Source of the DNA: JBCCTX01 sp964468435
GTDB lineage: Bacteria > Bacteroidota > Bacteroidia > J057
Assembly: GCA_964468435.1 (NCBI GenBank)
Contig: CAYXVE010000007.1
Location: 77,401 to 141,400, forward strand
Length of the DNA stretch: 64,000 bases
Direction: 5' to 3'
The notes under the pieces were generated by a model. That model made no database searches and was not told where the DNA came from. It saw only the letters and a list, made by a program, of their open reading frames with translations. A program made the translations under genes and the position numbers. This document shows positions 20,032-29,664 of this stretch, one piece after another. How positions within the stretch are numbered: position 1 is the stretch's first letter; each line of letters opens with the position of its first letter.

Positions 20032-21105
20032 TTATTGGATAAGTGTCCCTTTGACGATCTCATTTTCAGGATCAAGGCTGTCAATCCCATCCGGGAAGAC
20101 GTATTTTATATAATTGAAGAAATTATTGCTCAACAAGCGACTAGCATGATTAGGCATTTCTCCAGGTAAATTCGAATATCCCATGATCGCCACACCATGT
20201 TGTACAATGGTCTGATCATTTTGCGTAAGTTCACAATTGCCTCCTGAAACTGCAGCCAGATCCACAATGACACTGCCGGGTTTCATAGCCTCTACGCTGC
20301 GTGCTTCAATCAGTAGAGGAGCTTTCCTGCCAGGAATCTGGGCTGTGGTGATGATCACATCCGACTTACTGGCAAAATCGTGTATTAGCTCTTTTTGCTT
20401 ACGTTGGTATTCTTCTGTTTGTGTGACAGCATAACCCCCAGCAGCCTGGTCTTCCTGAGCTCCCTCCACTTCTACAAATTTCGCCCCAAGGCTTTGTACC
20501 TCTTCTTTCACCGCAGATCGTACGTCAAAGGCAGATACCGTAGCTCCCAGTCTCTTTGCTGTCGCGATAGCCTGTAAGCCAGCAACACCGGCTCCCAGTA
20601 TAAGTACCCTTGCAGGAGGGATCGTTCCTGCGGCAGTCATCAACATAGGAAAATATCCAGGAAGTTGATCCGCAGCCATGATGATGGCCTTGTAGCCAGC
20701 CAGCGAAGCCATCGATGAAAGCACATCCATGGACTGGGCAATTGTTGTTCTGGGAATGCGGTCCAGTGTGAGTGCTTTACAGGAAAGCGATTTCACCTGC
20801 TCTACAAAATTCGTATGGACTAATGGATTAAACAGAGAGAGAATAACCTGGTTCTCATGTAACTTACTCAGTTCATCTATAGATGGAGGGGTAACAGTTA
20901 CCATTAAGTCGGATTGGGTAAGGACCTCAGCCCTCGAAACAATCTTTACTCCTGCATCCTTATAGCTGTTGTCTCCGTAGTATGCTCTTGATCCAGATTC
21001 TGCTTCCATAATTGCCTCCATGTTCAATTCTGAAATTTTTTTCATGGTATCTGGAACCAATGCTACTCGCTTGTCTGTAGGGGAATTGAGTAAACCAATT
21101 GTCAT
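20032..21105 (-). CDS. pntAA: Transhydrogenase subunit alpha 1 (NAD(H)-binding)
   Basis: This soluble domain I of the transhydrogenase binds NAD(H) and belongs to the alanine dehydrogenase/PntA superfamily. The N-terminus reads TIGLLNSPTDKRVALVPDT. The Rossmann fingerprint VLILGAGVAGLQAIATAKRLG begins near residue 167, followed by FDVR. The cytoplasmic loop seen in PntA proteins (AQEDQAAGGYA) is near 215. At 357 residues it ends before the membrane part, which is encoded by the next gene. It heads the operon and is divergent from tyrS. Confidence 0.95.
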   Translation of the reverse strand: MTIGLLNSPTDKRVALVPDTMKKISELNMEAIMEAESGSRAYYGDNSYKDAGVKIVSRAEVLTQSDLMVTVTPPSIDELSKLHENQVILSLFNPLVHTNFVEQVKSLSCKALTLDRIPRTTIAQSMDVLSSMASLAGYKAIIMAADQLPGYFPMLMTAAGTIPPARVLILGAGVAGLQAIATAKRLGATVSAFDVRSAVKEEVQSLGAKFVEVEGAQEDQAAGGYAVTQTEEYQRKQKELIHDFASKSDVIITTAQIPGRKAPLLIEARSVEAMKPGSVIVDLAAVSGGNCELTQNDQTIVQHGVAIMGYSNLPGEMPNHASRLLSNNFFNYIKYVFPDGIDSLDPENEIVKGTLIQ

Positions 21106-21237
21106 GAAAATCCTGTTTACTTTGTAAATAATTAGATTATACCATAAATATAACAGAGAAATTCTAATATAGTTGAATGCTTGGTAATTTATGTATCAGC
21201 GCGAAATCCGCAACTCGCTCAATGCACTATTTTCCAA

Positions 21238-21272
21238 TTTGACATCACTTCTCAAAAAAAGCATTAATTTTA
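21238..21272 (+). promoter_or_regulatory. Candidate tyrS promoter
   Basis: A TTTG at 21238-21241 and a TAATTTTA at 21265-21272 (7 of 8 to TAnnTTTG) are spaced 23 bp apart. They lie about 50 bp before the tyrS start. Confidence 0.35.
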
Positions 21273-21324
21273 CGTTGCATTTACAGTTTATAAATATTCA
21301 AGTACATAGCGAATCTGACCATAT

Positions 21325-22620
21325 ATGAGCGTAATTGAAGAACTTACCTGGCGCGGAATGATTCACGATATCATCCCCGGAACTGAAGCTTACCTCAATG
21401 AACATAAAACTGCTGTATATCTTGGCGTAGATCCTACTTCCGATTCCATGCATATCGGAAACCTCGTAACCGTTATGATGCTAGTCAACCTTCAACAGCA
21501 TGGACATACCCCCGTAGCACTGGTCGGAGGTGCAACGGGCAGAGTGGGGGATCCCTCAGGAAAGGATAAAGAGCGGCAGCTACTCTCAGAGGAGATCCTG
21601 GATCACAATGTAGCTTGTATAAGAACACAACTCGAGCATTTTCTTGATTTTGAAGGAGTCATCAATCCAGCTAAAATGGTCAATAACTACGACTGGTTTA
21701 AGGAGATGGGATTCTTGCAGTTTTTGAGAGACGTAGGTAAACACATCACGATCAGTTATATGATGAATAAGGAATCCGTGAAAAAGCGCATGCAGAGTGA
21801 AGCGGGAATTTCTTATACGGAATTTGCCTACCAGCTACTGCAAGGCTATGATTTTTATCATCTGTATAAAAACCACAATGTAAAAATGCAGGTAGGAGGA
21901 TCAGATCAATGGGGTAACATTACTACCGGGACGGAACTGGTACGCCGTATGCTGGGGGCCGAAGAAAAAGCCTATGCTGCAGTGTGTCCGCTTCTCACAA
22001 GAGAAGATGGATCTAAATTTGGAAAAACTGCAGATGGTAAAAGCGTTTGGCTGGATTCTAAGAAAACCTCTCCTTATGAATTTTACCAGTATTGGATGCA
22101 GGCCTCTGATGCCGATGCAGAAAAATATATCAAAATGTTTACCCTGAAGGAAAAAGATGAAATTGAAGACCGAATCAAGGAACATCATGAGCAGCCACAT
22201 TTGAGAGAACTACAGGAGGCTGTTGCAACAGATATAACCCAACGGGTTCATGGTTCGGCGGGGCTGCTTCGCGCTGAAAAACTTACAAAATTTCTTTTTA
22301 GTAAAAACAACTCCCCTGAATCTCTTCAGGACTTGTCTATAGAAGAATGGGAAGATGTCGCAGAGGTGAGTGATCAAAAAACGATTTACCGGCAAAAACT
22401 GGAGTCTGGTATGAATATCACAGATTTGCTCGTTGAATTGGAAATTACCAAATCCAAAGGTGAGGCGCGTAGAGCCATAGAAAAAGACCGCTCTATTAGT
22501 ATCAATTTGGAGCGTTGCGAAGATACGAACCAGCAGATCGGTCTCAAGGATGTTTACTACAACCGCTTTATGCATGTACAAAAAGGAAAGAAAAGTAAAT
22601 TTATTGTTCAGCTGATCTAG
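21325..22620 (+). CDS. tyrS: Tyrosyl-tRNA synthetase
   Basis: TyrRS attaches tyrosine to its tRNA. It is a class I enzyme with the HIGH-type motif HIGN at 43-46, the tyrosine pocket GGSDQWGNITTG near 192-203 and the KMSKS-type motif KFGKT near 231-235. The C-terminal S4 RNA-binding domain contains ITDLLVELEITKSKGEARRAI. The length of 431 residues is standard for the TyrS (not TyrZ) form. The next gene begins about 100 bp downstream on the same strand. Confidence 0.97.
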   Translation: MSVIEELTWRGMIHDIIPGTEAYLNEHKTAVYLGVDPTSDSMHIGNLVTVMMLVNLQQHGHTPVALVGGATGRVGDPSGKDKERQLLSEEILDHNVACIRTQLEHFLDFEGVINPAKMVNNYDWFKEMGFLQFLRDVGKHITISYMMNKESVKKRMQSEAGISYTEFAYQLLQGYDFYHLYKNHNVKMQVGGSDQWGNITTGTELVRRMLGAEEKAYAAVCPLLTREDGSKFGKTADGKSVWLDSKKTSPYEFYQYWMQASDADAEKYIKMFTLKEKDEIEDRIKEHHEQPHLRELQEAVATDITQRVHGSAGLLRAEKLTKFLFSKNNSPESLQDLSIEEWEDVAEVSDQKTIYRQKLESGMNITDLLVELEITKSKGEARRAIEKDRSISINLERCEDTNQQIGLKDVYYNRFMHVQKGKKSKFIVQLI

Positions 22621-22721
22621 TAACTTGTACATGCCATTCGGTGAATACGGAAGAAATTCAAGCATTGAATAGTCTTCTGATTTGCATAACTGTTCTAACA
22701 TTGGTCCTGAGTATGCTGAAA

Positions 22722-23885
22722 ATGAGTAAGTCAATGCAAAGCGTGATAAACAATCCCAAAGCATTAATGATTCTGATAGGTATTGTGTACGCTCATCATG
22801 CATATACACAGGTATATCTCTCTAAATATGTAGGGAACCTTCCAGCAGACAATACTGGGCACTATTTTGAGATTTTTAATGAATCCAATCAAACCGCAGA
22901 TATTTCCAATTATCTGGTTGTAACAAGACATTATATTCTCCAACTTTCCTCCAACACTTATTTGAAGCCCCTCGAACGCCTCAGAATTGGTGCATCAGTA
23001 AAAGAAAGTACGGATATATCATTTAACGCATTGGAATCCATGAAATTCAGGGAAGTAGGAGGAAATGATCCAGGAGATTTTATGGTATTAATGGACAAAT
23101 CATTAACGATCAAGGATGCGTCTTTATTTTCCGTCGTAAGAGAAGTCGACTTCCTCCCCTACAAAGAGGAGCTAATGCTGGGGAATTCTTCGGCATTGAT
23201 CATTTCTTTGCCATCAGAGAATGATAGAATCTGGAATTTCCTGCCTGCTCAAGATGATCCTGATCCTGCACTGGCATATCTGAGAATTAATGATGAATGG
23301 AAAATTAGTTCACGTACCAAAAATATGTTGCCCGCAGTCTCAATCATAGATATCAATACCACTTTTGAGAATGGCAAAGTGATCGTAAAGTGGCTTAGTG
23401 AATTTGAGCAAGATTGCTTCAGCTACATCGTTGAACGGAGCGAGGATGGAAATAATTACAAACAAATTGGGACGGTTCCGAGCATGATCAATCAACGCTT
23501 GCAAACATATCAATTTGAGGATGCCAATATCCAACCCGATAAGAGATATTACTATCAGATCCGGAACACAGATAAATTTGGGTTCAATATTTACTCCGAT
23601 TATAGCCTTATTAGAACCGGGGAGACAAATGACCAGTTTGATATGCAAATCATACGCATTGGTCAGACATTGAATATACGATTTGCGTCATCAGAGTCGC
23701 AGCGCATACGTATCAAGATCATGGATGAGGAATATCGGGAAGTAGATATTTTATTTTATGATATTGTAGAGGCGTATAAAGATAATTTAATAGAATACCT
23801 CAAGGAGCTATCCGTAGGGAAGTACTTTCTCATTGCTCAGACTGAGAGACAAAGGATTTACAAAGAAATATTGATAACTGAATAA
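22722..23885 (+). CDS. Secreted protein with lamin-tail-like and Fn3-like domains and a T9SS-type end
   Basis: I do not recognise a named family for the whole protein. A signal peptide (core ALMILIGIVYAHHAYTQ) is followed by a region like the lamin-tail domain, with YFEIFNESNQTADISNYLVV and later LERLRIG. A fibronectin type III-like domain has GKVIVKWLSEFEQDCFSYIVERS and ends YYYQIRNTDKFG. The last 80 residues have the shape of a divergent type A T9SS sorting domain, ending GKYFLIAQTERQRIYKEILITE. The frame is open back to a GTG at 22641, but the ATGs at 22713, 22722 and 22734 give better signal peptides. Export through T9SS to the cell surface is likely. Confidence 0.55.
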   Translation: MSKSMQSVINNPKALMILIGIVYAHHAYTQVYLSKYVGNLPADNTGHYFEIFNESNQTADISNYLVVTRHYILQLSSNTYLKPLERLRIGASVKESTDISFNALESMKFREVGGNDPGDFMVLMDKSLTIKDASLFSVVREVDFLPYKEELMLGNSSALIISLPSENDRIWNFLPAQDDPDPALAYLRINDEWKISSRTKNMLPAVSIIDINTTFENGKVIVKWLSEFEQDCFSYIVERSEDGNNYKQIGTVPSMINQRLQTYQFEDANIQPDKRYYYQIRNTDKFGFNIYSDYSLIRTGETNDQFDMQIIRIGQTLNIRFASSESQRIRIKIMDEEYREVDILFYDIVEAYKDNLIEYLKELSVGKYFLIAQTERQRIYKEILITE

Positions 23886-24127
23886 GGCGTTCTGACTTAT
23901 CTTATGAAAGGACATATACAGATATGTAAGAATCTGTAATCCACATAGAAACCTGTATTTAATTATGTACATATCAGATGTAAAATAACATAAAAAAAAG
24001 TCAGATAATACACCCTTAATAGATACCTGTTTTTTTTGTTAAGTTAACCAGCGCAAGTTTCATCTGTTTTATGAGTACATAGTACATAAGATAATTAAGG
24101 GTTATTTACACAGTTTGAGGAATCTAT

Positions 24128-24730
24128 ATGAAGAAACTGAAAAAAGTAGATAAGATTATCATATTAGGCGGGGTATTTCTGGCAATATTCATTCTGGGAT
24201 TCTGGGCGTCATTAAAGCGCACGGACAGGAACTATTATATTCCGGAGAATTTCGAAGGCTGGGTTTCGATCAAATATAATTATCCTGGAGCTGAAGAAAG
24301 TAAGATCGGAGACAAGGGCTGGGAAATACATATTCCAGATTCAGGTTACCTGATTACTTCTACACCCCTGGAAAAAGGATGGGGTACAGATCGTTTTTTC
24401 TGGAAAGGTCCTGGTAAAACAACCCCAATTCCCAATTATCTCGAGCAAGATGGTAAAGTACTTATGTATATTCATGCACGCGATATCCGTCGTTTTTCAC
24501 ATCAATCCATGTTGCGCAACCTGGCTCCGGGGACTGATACCACGCTTTGGGATGGTACTAAGATAGAACGCAAGCAAAACAACGAGATTTCATACCAGCC
24601 CGGAAAAGTTACATTGGAATATTTTTATGTATTTCGCAAACCTCAACCGCTGAATGTTAAACTCCCCCTCAATCCCAACCGGGAAGCCCTTGAGTCTATG
24701 AAGGACTATGAACTCAATTCTTCTAACTAA
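24128..24730 (+). CDS. Membrane-anchored hypothetical protein, possibly DUF6843-like
   Basis: The 200-residue protein has one N-terminal membrane helix (IIILGGVFLAIFILGFWASL) and an extracytoplasmic domain. The stretch IPENFEGWVSIKYNYPGA followed by FFWKGPG resembles what I remember of the DUF6843 family, but I am not certain. It ends 9 bp before the proline dehydrogenase gene, so the two are probably one transcript. Nothing suggests a shared function. Confidence 0.5.
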   Translation: MKKLKKVDKIIILGGVFLAIFILGFWASLKRTDRNYYIPENFEGWVSIKYNYPGAEESKIGDKGWEIHIPDSGYLITSTPLEKGWGTDRFFWKGPGKTTPIPNYLEQDGKVLMYIHARDIRRFSHQSMLRNLAPGTDTTLWDGTKIERKQNNEISYQPGKVTLEYFYVFRKPQPLNVKLPLNPNREALESMKDYELNSSN

Positions 24731-24739
24731 CAGATTATT

Positions 24740-25930
24740 ATGAATTCCGCATCGAAGATTAAAATAGATTTTAATAATACTAAAAAAGCCTTTCAGGCTC
24801 GATCAGATCGTGAACTACGGCGTCAATATCGTCTGTATCAATTGATTGATTCTCCCTTTCTTACTCGAATAGGTCCTCAGCTTATTCGCATTGCATTGAA
24901 ACTAAGGCTTCCGGTAGAAGGGCTGATCAGGCAAACGCTGTATGATATGTTTTGTGGTGGAGTGGATTTGAAAGATACAGCTACTAGCATTGAGCAACTC
25001 AATGCCTTTCAGGTTAAGACCATATTGGATTATGCGGTAGAAGGTGAAAAAACCGAAAAGGGTTTTCAGGATACGCTTGAACACTTACTGAATAGCATTT
25101 CTTTTGCTGGTCAAAACGAAGCAGTGAGATTTATTGCCATGAAAGTAACAGGTATAGCAAGCTTTGAGATACTTGCCAGAAAACAGGCGCAGGAACCTTT
25201 AAGGGTGAAAGAACAAGACGAACTTGACAAAGCCTGGAATAGACTGGACCAAATCTGCAGTGCTTCGGTAGCCCATGAGACACCGGTATGTATCGATGCA
25301 GAGGAAAGCTGGATACAAGATATCATAGATGAATGGGCAGAGCAGATGATGATGCGCTACAACAAAAAAAGGGCATATATTTACACGACGCTTCAAATGT
25401 ATCGACACGACCGGTTGGATTACCTCAAAGCATTAATCGCTCTGTCCCAAAAGCAACAGTTTCATCTGGGATTGAAAATTGTAAGGGGTGCATATCTGGA
25501 AAAAGAGAACGATCGTGCCCGTGAGATGGGGTATCCTACACCAATGCAGCCTACCAAGGAAGCTACAGACCGGGATTTTAATCTGGCTATTCAAGAGGCA
25601 CTGTCAAACAGGGAAATGGTATGGATTTGTGCAGGTACTCATAATGAAAAGAGTACCCTGAATCTGGTTTCAGGCATGCAGGATATGGGTTTGAATCCCT
25701 CTGATCCTCATGTTTGGTTCTCTCAGCTGCTGGGCATGTCGGATAATCTGTCCTACAACCTTACTGATACGGGTTATAATGTAGCCAAGTACGTACCATA
25801 TGGACCTGTAAAAGCTGTTATTCCCTATTTGATGAGAAGGGCACAGGAAAATACAGCTATTGCTGGCCAATCGAGCCGGGAGGTGGAGCTATTGAAAAGA
25901 GAACTGAACAGAAGGAAATCTTTAACTTGA
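24740..25930 (+). CDS. Proline dehydrogenase (FAD)
   Basis: The enzyme oxidises proline to pyrroline-5-carboxylate and passes electrons to quinone via FAD. This is the monofunctional PRODH barrel, without the P5C dehydrogenase half of PutA. Diagnostic stretches are IYTTLQMYRHDRLDYL near 210-226, the FAD/substrate motif LKIVRGAYLEKENDRA near 248-263, and the C-terminal NVAKYVPYGPVKAVIPYLMRRA, whose paired arginines bind the proline carboxylate. The partner P5C dehydrogenase is not in this window; the aldehyde dehydrogenase at 29665-31212 is a different subfamily. Confidence 0.92.
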   Translation: MNSASKIKIDFNNTKKAFQARSDRELRRQYRLYQLIDSPFLTRIGPQLIRIALKLRLPVEGLIRQTLYDMFCGGVDLKDTATSIEQLNAFQVKTILDYAVEGEKTEKGFQDTLEHLLNSISFAGQNEAVRFIAMKVTGIASFEILARKQAQEPLRVKEQDELDKAWNRLDQICSASVAHETPVCIDAEESWIQDIIDEWAEQMMMRYNKKRAYIYTTLQMYRHDRLDYLKALIALSQKQQFHLGLKIVRGAYLEKENDRAREMGYPTPMQPTKEATDRDFNLAIQEALSNREMVWICAGTHNEKSTLNLVSGMQDMGLNPSDPHVWFSQLLGMSDNLSYNLTDTGYNVAKYVPYGPVKAVIPYLMRRAQENTAIAGQSSREVELLKRELNRRKSLT

Positions 25931-25942
25931 TAAAAAAGTATT

Positions 25943-25971
25943 GGAGGAAGCCGAATTGTGGGACTTCCTCC
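25943..25971 (-). terminator. Intrinsic terminator between convergent genes
   Basis: An 8-bp stem (GGAGGAAG with its complement) closes a 13-base loop. On the minus strand it is followed by six Ts (25932-25937), so it mainly serves the gene at 26003-26677. Confidence 0.7.
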
Positions 25972-26002
25972 GTTATACAAGTTGGCGCTTAGAATTATAT
26001 TT

Positions 26003-26677
26003 TTATATCTGTGAATCAGTGTAAAATGCGGTAGGTAGAGTGCCATTAATTTCTGGTATCCATTCCATCACAAACTCAATCGTAAGGGTATTGATCGGAT
26101 CGTAGTTGATCAGCTCCACGTTGACACCAGCTTCATCAAATTTATAAGTAGACTTTACCATTACTTCCTCTTCCATTCCGTAGTTCTGGTGAGCTTTAGG
26201 TGCATCCATAAACAACCAACCTGCATTGCTTTCTGATTGTAATGAACCTTCCTCTAGAAGCTCCAATGCTTTACAACCTTCTATATCGAAGCGTATTTGA
26301 TTGGGGTTGGCACCCGGAAAAATGACAAATTTTATATTAATCTTACCTCTATCTATATTTTCTTGGTTAACTATCAGGTCAATATTTTCATAAATATTTT
26401 CATAGAGATATGAATGAGCTGCATGATTGGTATCTCCCGTTGTAAGAGGAATCGGTAGTCCAGCGTTATCCATGAAGTAAGCTTGATCTAGATTCCAGCT
26501 TTTTAGCTGTAAATCAATTCCCTTATAGTTTTTTTCTACAAAAGAAAAAGCTACTGGAGTATCTTTGAGACCTATATAAACATCTTCGTTGCTATTAGTT
26601 TTCTGTGCATGTGATTGTCCTGTGAGTAAAAGGACCGTCAAGAAAAGCAACATATTTTTTATCTGGGTACACAGCAT
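26003..26677 (-). CDS. Exported protein matching the DUF7948-type N-terminal domain
   Basis: A signal peptide ends in SHAQ. The body resembles the domain (DUF7948) normally found at the N-terminus of large SBBP-repeat or T9SS-exported proteins in Bacteroidota. The key stretches are YENIYENIDLIVNQEN and VIFPGANPNQIRFDIEG, which fit the family's 'Y.nIYdgIDL' and 'PGANPNqIrl.yeG' motifs. Here the domain stands alone in 224 residues, without repeats or a sorting domain, so this may be a shortened paralogue. The ATG eight codons inside also gives a good signal peptide. Its role is unknown. Confidence 0.55.
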   Translation of the reverse strand: MLCTQIKNMLLFLTVLLLTGQSHAQKTNSNEDVYIGLKDTPVAFSFVEKNYKGIDLQLKSWNLDQAYFMDNAGLPIPLTTGDTNHAAHSYLYENIYENIDLIVNQENIDRGKINIKFVIFPGANPNQIRFDIEGCKALELLEEGSLQSESNAGWLFMDAPKAHQNYGMEEEVMVKSTYKFDEAGVNVELINYDPINTLTIEFVMEWIPEINGTLPTAFYTDSQI

Positions 26678-26853
26678 GGTTATAACTTATTATTGCCAAA
26701 ACTTTCATGATTATTTACACTACTAAAATACTGCTTTTCCTACATGTAAGTTATTCATTCTGTTTTATCTGTATTTTATGATACGTGAATGGAATATTTA
26801 TATGCATGGATTCAAATATCCGAAGTAGTCTTCATTCATAAATTTCTAAAAAA

Positions 26854-27768
26854 TTAAAATTCATTATGTTGATATTTTATTTTTAGACAGTTCTGAAGCT
26901 CAATCAGATAATGCCTCACTAATACTGTCTGGGTCCAAATGAAGAAGTGATTGACTCCATTTAAGTAGCTCAGGGAAGGAGATAGATGCTCGAGTTGAGC
27001 TTCAGTGAATGCAGCGTGTTGTGGATCGACCAACATGTCCTGAGTCCCCTGGATGATTATCGTTCTTGCTTGTATTTGCTTCCAAAGGGGCAGCATGGCC
27101 TGTAGTTCTCCATTAAGTGGTACGATTTCGCGGTTGGAAACATCCAGATCTTCTGGTAGCAGCCATCTAAGATAAGGCGAACAAAGCCATTTTTGATAGA
27201 GTGGTCTACTTTCATACTCAGGATCTGCCAACCCCGCCAGCAGTAATAGTCCATCTATCCGGGTAGGATAATCCATTGCCAGTCTCAGGGCAACTGGCCC
27301 TCCGTATGAATGACCTGCCACGAGCAAGGGAATACGGTCAGGAATCTTATCGATAATGGGCAGGATATATTGAGCCTGCTTGTGTAAAGATGCCTCAGGT
27401 TGACCAGGTTCAGATTTGCCATATCCTATACGATCAATAGAAATCATGCGGAACCTGGATTGTAGTATACTATCCTTCATGTATGCAGCAAATGCATCCC
27501 AAGTACCAGGAGATCCATGAATAAATAGGATAGTAGGTAATGTGTCATTTCCCACGCTCATATAGTGAAATCGCTTCCCATCTATATGATAATAGTAGGA
27601 CTGGGGTTGAAATGGACTCTGTGAAAAATAATCCGCGATTTCTTCTTCGCTCATGGTAAAGTCAACCATTCCCGTACGAATAATAATGTACAGGATCAAC
27701 ATTATAGAGAGTATGGCTCCCAGGAAATATATCAGTATTTTGAACAGGCGCTTATGAGAAATGCCCAT
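26854..27768 (-). CDS. Membrane-anchored alpha/beta-hydrolase
   Basis: An N-terminal membrane helix (IYFLGAILSIMLILYIII) is followed by an alpha/beta-hydrolase fold. The oxyanion region is FIHGSPGTWDAF, the nucleophile elbow is GHSYGG near 148-153, the acid is in GTQDMLVDP and the catalytic His is in GVNHFFIW. The triad is complete. The domain should face the periplasm. The substrate is not predictable. It is a single gene with long AT-rich flanks upstream. Confidence 0.85.
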   Translation of the reverse strand: MGISHKRLFKILIYFLGAILSIMLILYIIIRTGMVDFTMSEEEIADYFSQSPFQPQSYYYHIDGKRFHYMSVGNDTLPTILFIHGSPGTWDAFAAYMKDSILQSRFRMISIDRIGYGKSEPGQPEASLHKQAQYILPIIDKIPDRIPLLVAGHSYGGPVALRLAMDYPTRIDGLLLLAGLADPEYESRPLYQKWLCSPYLRWLLPEDLDVSNREIVPLNGELQAMLPLWKQIQARTIIIQGTQDMLVDPQHAAFTEAQLEHLSPSLSYLNGVNHFFIWTQTVLVRHYLIELQNCLKIKYQHNEF

Positions 27769-28335
27769 ACTGTTAGATATAATTGAAGGCTTAAAATTAC
27801 TCTAGAATATAGGAAGTGAGCAATTGAGTTGCAAACTCTGAGATGGATTTCGTTGATCCATGAAACCTTATGATACGCATAATTCCTCCGAAGGATAAAT
27901 AAAGATAGCTGCAACATTGAGATGGAAAATGTTAGAAACTACTGAAATATTTTACCTTTTTCTGTTTAGGATTAAATTATTCTCATCCATTTATCTTCTA
28001 CTCGATTACTTACATCCCAAACACTGGTGACACTCGAAAATGTATTTATTGTACAAATAATATTAATTTAAAAAAATATATATAATCGAATGATATAGAT
28101 TATAAAAACTTATTGACTAGCAAATACGCTTGTTTGCATTCAAGTAGGTTAAAGACCGGGAAAAGGGTCTTTATTTATTTCAAGGCCATGTTTGAGGCCA
28201 GTAGTGATCAGCTATAAACCAATGCAAACCTTACAAAGGTAATGTTATAATAGAAATGTGAGATGCGATAGCTATTTGTATATTTAATTTTGCAATAATA
28301 TAAATTATTTTATCAAATAATATTTAGGTTATTGT
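27769..28335. other. AT-rich intergenic region, 567 bp
   Basis: No gene is supported. It holds one terminator-like hairpin at 28151-28172 and many A/T runs. Together with 29353-29664 it isolates the interrupted gene at 28336-29352. Confidence 0.5.
28151..28172 (+). terminator. Terminator-like hairpin with no gene upstream
   Basis: A 7-bp stem (AAAGACC/GGTCTTT) with an 8-base loop is followed by a T-rich run on the plus strand. No plus-strand gene precedes it, so it may be a leader attenuator for the gene at 28336 or a leftover of a lost gene. Confidence 0.4.
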
Positions 28336-29352
28336 ATGATATGCAAGAAAATGATCTTAAAAGGTTCACGAGCTGAAACAATGGATCGCCTCAGACGAAG
28401 GGCTGTGTTGATTGCAGGGCAAATCATGCACGAAATCCTGAAGGAGGAAAATGGTCAGGGCCAGCTACGTTGTGCTTCAGGTTGTTTTATGAGTAGTGGC
28501 CCCCTTGCTTTTGACTATCGTATTTCTTCCTCAGGGAAAGATTTACAGAAAAAGCATTTCAATGAGATATCCAAAAATATCCGGGACCCCGCTGAAATCT
28601 TCAGAAAACCTCATGTCGAGGGAGCTCATGCAGATGAAAGAACAGCCAATATGGGATATGATTGTTTCATGTCGGCTGGCTTGAAAGGCGTTCCCTGGAA
28701 GGCAGGCTGGCATAAGATGAAGTACTCCATTTCGAAAGACGCTCAGGCTTCCTGGTTTGCTCTGCACCATCAGTTTGATGCTTTTAAGGCTCGGGGTTAC
28801 TTCCGCGAAGCAACCACCTTCAGACATGCCCCTATCTTTGCCTCTTTCCTCGATGGCACAAAGCCCCTGGTTAATGGGGGTGCCCTGGAAGCAGCAGGAA
28901 TTGAACCCTTTCCCTGGTCCAATTTCAATAATATCGCTTCAGGATATGACGATCCTACTACCATCTGGGAACACTAGGAGTGGAGTGGATCCAACAGTAG
29001 TGATGCCAATGGACCCATACCCATTCCGCCTGATCACAAGGCAGAGTATATGAAGTTCTACAAGCGTATGGCATGCGTCAATCTGCTTGCTAGGGAGATC
29101 CTTATTGATACAAGGACTTGTCTGGAAGCAAGCAGGATTCAGAAGGCCGCCAGAGGTCTGGCCCGTACTTATCCCAATGAAAAGCTCTTTACCCTGAAAG
29201 ATGGTACGCAGATGACCGCCGAGGAATATTACTATTATCTCTGTGCTAAGAATAAGGAGATGCTACCTCAGTGTAGGTTTAATAAAGCCAAAGAGCGCAC
29301 AGCAGAGCATAGTTGTGATGACCTCTTCACAGAAAAAGAAAAGCACTCCTAG
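28336..29352 (+). pseudogene. Unrecognised gene interrupted by an in-frame TAG
   Basis: The first part, 28336-28977, encodes 213 residues and ends at TAG (28975-28977) after DDPTTIWEH. The same frame continues without a break for 124 further codons to 29352. The continuation (EWSGSNSS..., then KFYKRMACVNLLAREIL and DGTQMTAEEYYYYLCAKNKEML) looks like ordinary protein, so the two parts were one gene of about 338 codons. A Tyr codon (TAC or TAT) changed by one base would explain the stop. The protein is soluble, rich in Cys and His, and belongs to no family I know. It is GC-richer than its flanks. It could be a recent pseudogene, a sequencing error or a read-through gene. Confidence 0.6.
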
Positions 29353-29664
29353 CACAGAATACATTAAGGGTCAAAATAAAGAGAATGTCCTGTTACAAGG
29401 GCATTCTTTTATCTTTTTGTTTACTGAGACTGCAAAAAAGAAGCTTCCGCATCAGTTATGTACAGCAAAGCATCTTTGATAGATAAGCTATTAATCTTCA
29501 ACATAAGGAGAAGGCTTATTCGCTTTTACATGTGAAAGCAAGGGTTTCAAAACCATTGATTTACAGAGAAAAACAATCAGAAAGAACAAGGAAAAACTAG
29601 CTGTTGGACTTCCATGTAGTAGGAAAAAGCGACTAAGTAGATGATATTCTCTATAAGTTGGTAG
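29353..29664. other. Intergenic region, 312 bp
   Basis: It contains the terminator at 29383-29406. Nothing else is recognisable up to the convergent aldehyde dehydrogenase. Confidence 0.6.
29383..29406 (+). terminator. Intrinsic terminator after the interrupted gene
   Basis: An 8-bp stem (GAATGTCC with GGGCATTC, one G-U pair) has an 8-base loop, and a T-rich tail begins at 29405. The gene keeps a good terminator, which argues against long decay. Confidence 0.75.

Noticed and set aside
22641..22721. An N-terminal extension of the protein at 22722 from a GTG.
   Set aside because: The extension places a second hydrophobic run before the signal peptide; later ATGs are more natural, though this is not certain.
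22210..22809. A 199-codon frame antisense to the end of tyrS.
   Set aside because: It overlaps the conserved S4 domain and has no family features.
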